A stretch of 39,899 nt of DNA from an uncultured Pelagibacteraceae bacterium. GTDB taxonomy: Bacteria > Pseudomonadota > Alphaproteobacteria > Pelagibacterales > AG-422-B15. Each line of letters opens with the position of its first letter. Positions within the stretch are counted from its first letter, which is position 1. Below are positions 35,841-39,899 of this stretch, piece after piece. The stretch is taken from assembly GCA_902589175.1 (NCBI GenBank), contig CACIRX010000009.1:1-39899 (forward strand), written 5' to 3'. The notes below the pieces were generated by a model. The model was not told the DNA's origin. It saw only the letters and a list, made by a program, of their open reading frames with translations, and searched no databases. A program made the translations under genes and the position numbers.

Positions 35841-38234
35841 ATGCATATGATTCAAACAATTAAATTTTTTGCCTACATAGGAATCATTCTATTTTTTGTA
35901 ATATTTGGAATAATTTTATATTTTATATTTCAATTGCCAGACGACTCAAGTTTACAGAATTACAAACCTAATGTAATGAGCAGAATTCACGCGTCAAACG
36001 GTGATCTTGTAAAAGAATTTTCAAAAGAATACCGGATCTTTATACCAATAAAAGACATCCCTGATGATTTAAAGAATGCTTTTATTTCTGCAGAAGATAA
36101 AAATTTTTACAGACATTTTGGAGTTGACCCAATTGGAATTATACGTGCTTCTATCAAAAACATTTTAAATCTTTTTAATGAAAGAAGGCCAGAGGGCGCA
36201 TCAACAATTACCCAACAGGTTGCTAAAAATTTTCTTTTATCTGATGAATTGAGTATAAATCGAAAAATTAAAGAGGGACTCCTTGCGATAAAAATCGAAC
36301 AAACATTGCCAAAAGATCGAATTTTAGAACTCTACTTAAATCAAATTTATCTTGGATCTGGAACTTATGGTATTGCCGCAGCATCAAATAGATACTTTAA
36401 AAAATCTTTGAGCGAACTTGATATTCATGAAATGGCTTTTCTGGCAGCACTTCCTAAGGCACCGAGCAGATATAATCCTGAAAGAAATTATGATATGGCA
36501 ATTGAAAGAAGAAACTGGGTGCTCGAAAGAATGTTTGTGAATGGGTATATTGATAAGTATGAATTAAACTCGTTCAAAAAAATCTCAATTAATACCCATT
36601 TAAAAGAAAATAACAGAATATTTGCAAATGATTATTATCTTGAGGAAATAAGAAAAAAAATAATTTTAATTTTTGGTGAAGATTATTTATATAATGGGGG
36701 GTTGTCTGTCAGATCATCCCTGAATACTGAAATTCAAATTATTGCCGATAATGCTTTGAAGAAAGGGCTGCTTCAATATGATAAGCGGCATGGTTTTCGT
36801 GGACCAATAGCTAATGATGTAGGCAATAATTGGCACTTAAAATATATAAACAATAATCCTCCTCATAATTTTTTAATTGCAAGAATCATTAAATTTAATG
36901 AAAAAAATAATAATGCTCAAATTGAAGTTATTTTAAAAGATAAAAAAATTCACGCAGAACTTGTTAATTTTAAATGGGCAAGAAGCAGTCTCCCTGGCGG
37001 TTATTTAGGGCCTAAAATTAATAAGGTAAGTGATATTCTACAATTGAACGATATTATTTACGTTTCAAAAGATAGTCAGCAAAGTTACAGCTTAGAGCAA
37101 ATTCCAAAAATTAACGGAGGCATTATTGTAATGGACCCTTATACAGGAAGAGTTTTCGCTTTATCGGGCGGATTTGATTTCAATAAATCTAATTTTAACA
37201 GAGTCATACAAGCCAAGCGACAACCGGGTTCATCATTTAAACCATTTGTTTATATGTCTGCTTTAGAAAACGGTTTACAGCCCAATACTTTGATTTTGGA
37301 TGCCCCCTTTGTTGTTGATCAGGGATCAGACTTAGGTAAATGGAAGCCTGAAAATTATGGTAAGAAATTTTATGGGCCATCTACTCTAAGGAAAGGAATA
37401 GAAAATTCTCGGAATTTAATGACAATAAGAATAGCTGAATATTTAGGAATGGAAAAGGTTTCGGAAATTGCAAAGAGGTCAGGGGTAATGGAAAATATGC
37501 CAAATGTTCTTTCGATGGCTCTTGGCGCTGGAGAAACTTCCCTTATTGATCTTACAGCAGCTTACGCTTCCTTTGTAAATGGAGGAAAAAAAATAGAACC
37601 AAGCCTTATTGACAGAATTCAAGACAGAAGAGGTAAGAATATTTTTTTAGAAAATTTTACAGCATGCACTAATTGTGACGAACCGTATATTGAGGAAATT
37701 CCGATGCCAAAACTTGTTAATTCATCCGAAAGTATATTTGATGAGGCTAAATCTTATCAAATGGTATCTATATTAAAAGGAGCTGTTGATAGGGGTACTG
37801 GAAGAAAAACAAAAATTGATGGAATAGAAATCGCTGGTAAAACTGGTACTACAAATAATAATACAGACGCTTGGTTTATTGGATTTACCTCAGATTTAAT
37901 TATTGGTGTATACGCGGGTTTTGATAGACCCAAGTCACTTGGTAAAAGAGAAACTGGATCATCAGTTGCTGTGCCAATTTTTCGTGATTTTGTAGAAAAT
38001 TACTACCAAGGAAAGCCAATTTTACCTTTCACTATTCCTAATGGAATTGAATTAATTAGGGTCAATTATGAAACAGGTAAAATAGCAGGCGATTTTAACA
38101 GTAGTGAAAGTGTCTATGAAGCATTCAGTAAAAGTGATAATCTTGCAAGTAGTGGTGAAATTCTTGTTGGTTCCGAGGGTTTCCAAATTATTGAGGTTGT
38201 AGATGAAGTTATGGAGGAGTATGTAATTTACTAA
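35841..38234 (+). CDS. mrcA: Penicillin-binding protein 1A
   Basis: Bifunctional peptidoglycan polymerase and cross-linker. The 797-residue protein has one N-terminal membrane helix (about 9-30) and a GT51 glycosyltransferase domain with the catalytic E85 in A-E-D-K-N-F-Y and S-T-I-T-Q-Q-V-A-K-N (121-130). An OB-like insert (about 315-425) is followed by the transpeptidase domain with S464-S-F-K467, S-R-N and K-T-G-T-T. The ATG at 35841 is used; M3 is an alternative. It lies between rne and prfB as in many Alphaproteobacteria, but the N-acetylmuramoyl-alanine amidase gene usual between rne and mrcA is missing. Confidence 0.97.
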   Translation: MHMIQTIKFFAYIGIILFFVIFGIILYFIFQLPDDSSLQNYKPNVMSRIHASNGDLVKEFSKEYRIFIPIKDIPDDLKNAFISAEDKNFYRHFGVDPIGIIRASIKNILNLFNERRPEGASTITQQVAKNFLLSDELSINRKIKEGLLAIKIEQTLPKDRILELYLNQIYLGSGTYGIAAASNRYFKKSLSELDIHEMAFLAALPKAPSRYNPERNYDMAIERRNWVLERMFVNGYIDKYELNSFKKISINTHLKENNRIFANDYYLEEIRKKIILIFGEDYLYNGGLSVRSSLNTEIQIIADNALKKGLLQYDKRHGFRGPIANDVGNNWHLKYINNNPPHNFLIARIIKFNEKNNNAQIEVILKDKKIHAELVNFKWARSSLPGGYLGPKINKVSDILQLNDIIYVSKDSQQSYSLEQIPKINGGIIVMDPYTGRVFALSGGFDFNKSNFNRVIQAKRQPGSSFKPFVYMSALENGLQPNTLILDAPFVVDQGSDLGKWKPENYGKKFYGPSTLRKGIENSRNLMTIRIAEYLGMEKVSEIAKRSGVMENMPNVLSMALGAGETSLIDLTAAYASFVNGGKKIEPSLIDRIQDRRGKNIFLENFTACTNCDEPYIEEIPMPKLVNSSESIFDEAKSYQMVSILKGAVDRGTGRKTKIDGIEIAGKTGTTNNNTDAWFIGFTSDLIIGVYAGFDRPKSLGKRETGSSVAVPIFRDFVENYYQGKPILPFTIPNGIELIRVNYETGKIAGDFNSSESVYEAFSKSDNLASSGEILVGSEGFQIIEVVDEVMEEYVIY

Positions 38235-38236
38235 TT

Positions 38237-39323
38237 ATGGAAAATGATTTTTTAAATTTATTAGTTAAAGCAAAAAATAAACTTGATTTTGTACGGAGTC
38301 ATCTTTGACCTAGAAAACTTACAAAAACAATTATTAAAATTAAAAGCTCTAAGCGAAGAAGAAAATTTTTGGTCAGACAATGATAAGGCCAGAAAAGTAA
38401 TGGTCGAAATAAGTGAATTGGACCAGAGCATCAAACTAATTTCTGACTTTGAAAAGAAAATAACCGAAGTTAAGGATTATTTTAATCTTGCAAATGAAGA
38501 AAATGATCAATTGATGATTAGTGAATGTATCGACACGCTAAAAAAGCTTTTAAGTGAATTAGAAAAGTCTGAGTTTCAAATGCAATTTAATGGCGAAGCT
38601 GATTCGAATAGTTGTTATCTGGAAATACATGCTGGAGCTGGAGGAACTGAAAGCCAAGATTGGGCGCAAATGTTGCAAAGAATGTACATGCGCTGGTCAG
38701 AACGAAAAAAATTTCAATTCAAAATAGTTTATGAGTCATTTGGTGAAGAGGCAGGTATTAAATCATGTACAGCGTTAGTAGAGGGCAAATATGCATTTGG
38801 TTATTTGAAAAGAGAGTCTGGTATCCATCGGTTGGTAAGAATTTCTCCATTTGACTCAAATTCAAGAAGGCACACAAGTTTTTCATCAGTTTGGATATCG
38901 CCATATGTTGACGAAACTATAGAAATCAATCTTCAAGAAAAAGATATGAGAATAGATACTTTCAGAGCCTCTGGTGCAGGAGGTCAACACGTAAATACGA
39001 CCGATAGTGCAATAAGAATAACACATATTCCAACGGGCATAGTTGTTCAATGTCAGAATGAACGATCTCAACATAAAAATAAGGCTACAGCTATCAATCT
39101 CCTCAAATCAAAATTATATGAAATGGAAATGCAAAAAATTGAATCTGAAAAAAAAGCGTCTGAGGATAAAAAATCTGACATTGGCTGGGGTAATCAGATA
39201 AGGTCTTATGTATTGCATCCGTATAGGATGGTGAAGGATCTAAGAAGTGATTATGAAGATAGTGATCCAGATGCAGTCTTAGACGGCGATATTGATAAAT
39301 TGATCTTCTCGAATATCAAATAA
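38237..39323 (+). CDS. prfB: Peptide chain release factor 2 with programmed +1 frameshift
   Basis: RF2 releases peptides at UGA and UAA. Translation starts at the ATG at 38237, 2 bp after mrcA, reads 23 codons to C-U-U U-G-A (38303-38308), then shifts +1 and continues in the main frame to 39323. The fused product has 361 residues and joins as R-S-H-L-D-L-E, the conserved RF2 N-terminal sequence. The anticodon-like tripeptide is S-P-F (203-205) and the catalytic G-G-Q is 248-250, near the E. coli positions. Without the shift only a TTG at 38283 could start the main frame, giving an aberrant N-terminus. UGA is used as a stop in this window (e.g. fabD, fabG, lptG, rnd). Confidence 0.96.
38295..38309 (+). 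promoter_or_regulatory. prfB: Programmed +1 ribosomal frameshift site of prfB
   Basis: GGAG (38295-38298) lies 4 nt upstream of the slippery CTT followed by TGA and C (CTTTGAC, 38303-38309). This is the classic RF2 autoregulation site: low RF2 lets the ribosome pause at UGA and slip forward, aided by the internal Shine-Dalgarno sequence. In E. coli the SD-like stretch is 3 nt from CUU; here it is slightly shorter and 4 nt away. Confidence 0.93.
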
Positions 39324-39326
39324 AAT

Positions 39327-39899
39327 ATGAGTAAGAATAAAAAAATATCAATTTATATAACTATATCTATATCAGTATTGATCTTTCTACTTATTTCATT
39401 TGTTTCAATCAAATCGTCATTTGGAGGATTAAATCTTAATATCTTTGGAGAAAGAATATCAGATGAACTGAAACTAAATTATTCTTTTGATACAAATTTA
39501 GGAAGTATTGTTCTTAAAAGATCTAGTGAAAAGGGGTTTTATTTAGAAATAGAAGAAATTCAAATTAGTGACGCAAATGGTTTGGTATTAGAGACAAGTT
39601 TAATTAGTTGGGACTTTAATTTATTTAATCTTATTACATTTTCGATAGATGAAAAAAATAAAATTTCGTCTGAAAAAATAAATATATCTAGTGATGATTT
39701 TCAAATATTCATCAATAACTTTAATATGGAATATGATAAGCTTGATAGAGTAATTGTTTCTTTCAAAAAAATTGATTTTAAGTCAAAGCATTATGCTTTC
39801 AATTTTGAGTCATTCGATAACAACATACTAATTCATACAAATTCTATTCTTGAAATTTTTGACTCTAAAAGTTTAATGTCAGCAAATCTCTCAATAAAT
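39327..39899 (+). CDS. Membrane-anchored envelope protein, partial (possibly AsmA/DUF3971-like)
   Basis: An ATG at 39327, 3 bp after prfB, opens a frame of 191 codons that is still open at the window end. It begins M-S-K-N-K-K, then has a single membrane helix (about 8-27). A stretch of alternating hydrophobic and polar residues follows, suggesting a beta-rich periplasmic domain. The layout recalls AsmA/YhdP-type lipid-transport proteins, but no signature is visible in this fragment. The tight spacing suggests cotranscription with mrcA-prfB. Existence of the gene is fairly sure; the family is a guess. Confidence 0.65.
   Translation, partial: MSKNKKISIYITISISVLIFLLISFVSIKSSFGGLNLNIFGERISDELKLNYSFDTNLGSIVLKRSSEKGFYLEIEEIQISDANGLVLETSLISWDFNLFNLITFSIDEKNKISSEKINISSDDFQIFINNFNMEYDKLDRVIVSFKKIDFKSKHYAFNFESFDNNILIHTNSILEIFDSKSLMSANLSIN

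Noticed and set aside
38306..38308. prfB as a pseudogene broken by TGA
   Set aside because: The TGA is in the precise CTT-TGA-C context with an upstream GGAG and the +1 frame restores the conserved RF2 sequence.
1..39899. tRNA, rRNA, CRISPR arrays, insertion sequences, prophage
   Set aside because: No T-loop pattern in a suitable context, no spaced direct repeats, no transposase or integrase motifs, and nearly all sequence is accounted for by core genes.

Overview
This 39.9 kb window is a gene-dense, low-GC stretch of bacterial chromosome. Gene order, NDUFA12 next to a DUF2155 protein, a class II (B12-dependent) ribonucleotide reductase and the RNase E tail all point to Alphaproteobacteria. 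The strong A/T bias, tiny intergenic gaps and many overlapping genes fit a streamlined free-living (marine-type) lineage rather than a Rhizobium-like genome. I cannot name the genus from sequence alone.

Layout. 1-6.2 kb, minus strand: an SDR protein, CvpA, an MMPL/RND exporter, alanine racemase and the replicative helicase DnaB. 6.4-7.4 kb, minus: the rpsF-rpsR-rplI ribosomal operon. 7.4-11.2 kb, plus: fatty-acid synthesis fabD-fabG-acpP-fabF, then gmk. 11.2-16.9 kb, minus: rsmA, surA, lptD, lptG, lptF (outer-membrane and LPS biogenesis). 17-18.9 kb, plus: pepA-ndk. 18.9-20.5 kb, minus: purN-purM. 20.5-22.8 kb, plus: a DUF2066 protein, a CDP-alcohol phosphatidyltransferase and the DnaA regulator Hda. 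Then rnd (minus), aspS (plus) and nrdJ (minus). 29.3-30.2 kb, plus: NDUFA12 and DUF2155. 30.2-35.6 kb, minus: accC, accB, aroQ, an M48/TPR metalloprotease and RNase E. 35.8 kb to the end, plus: PBP1a (mrcA), prfB and the start of an unrecognised membrane-anchored protein. No mobile element, CRISPR array, tRNA or rRNA was seen.

The genes serve core functions: envelope building (Lpt, SurA, PBP1a, Alr, Fab), DNA replication and dNTP supply (DnaB, Hda, NrdJ, Ndk), purine synthesis, translation and RNA turnover. The interest lies in regulation and in trimming. There is a well-formed tandem NrdR-box promoter before nrdJ, and a programmed +1 frameshift site in prfB. SurA has no PPIase domain. RNase E has lost its zinc-link cysteines and most of its scaffold but keeps the terminal GWW peptide. 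One SDR lacks the catalytic lysine. The order matches the usual alphaproteobacterial order except that, at about ten junctions, the gene normally found there is missing. I found no convincing wholly new system; the best candidates are these reduced or recoded versions of known machinery.
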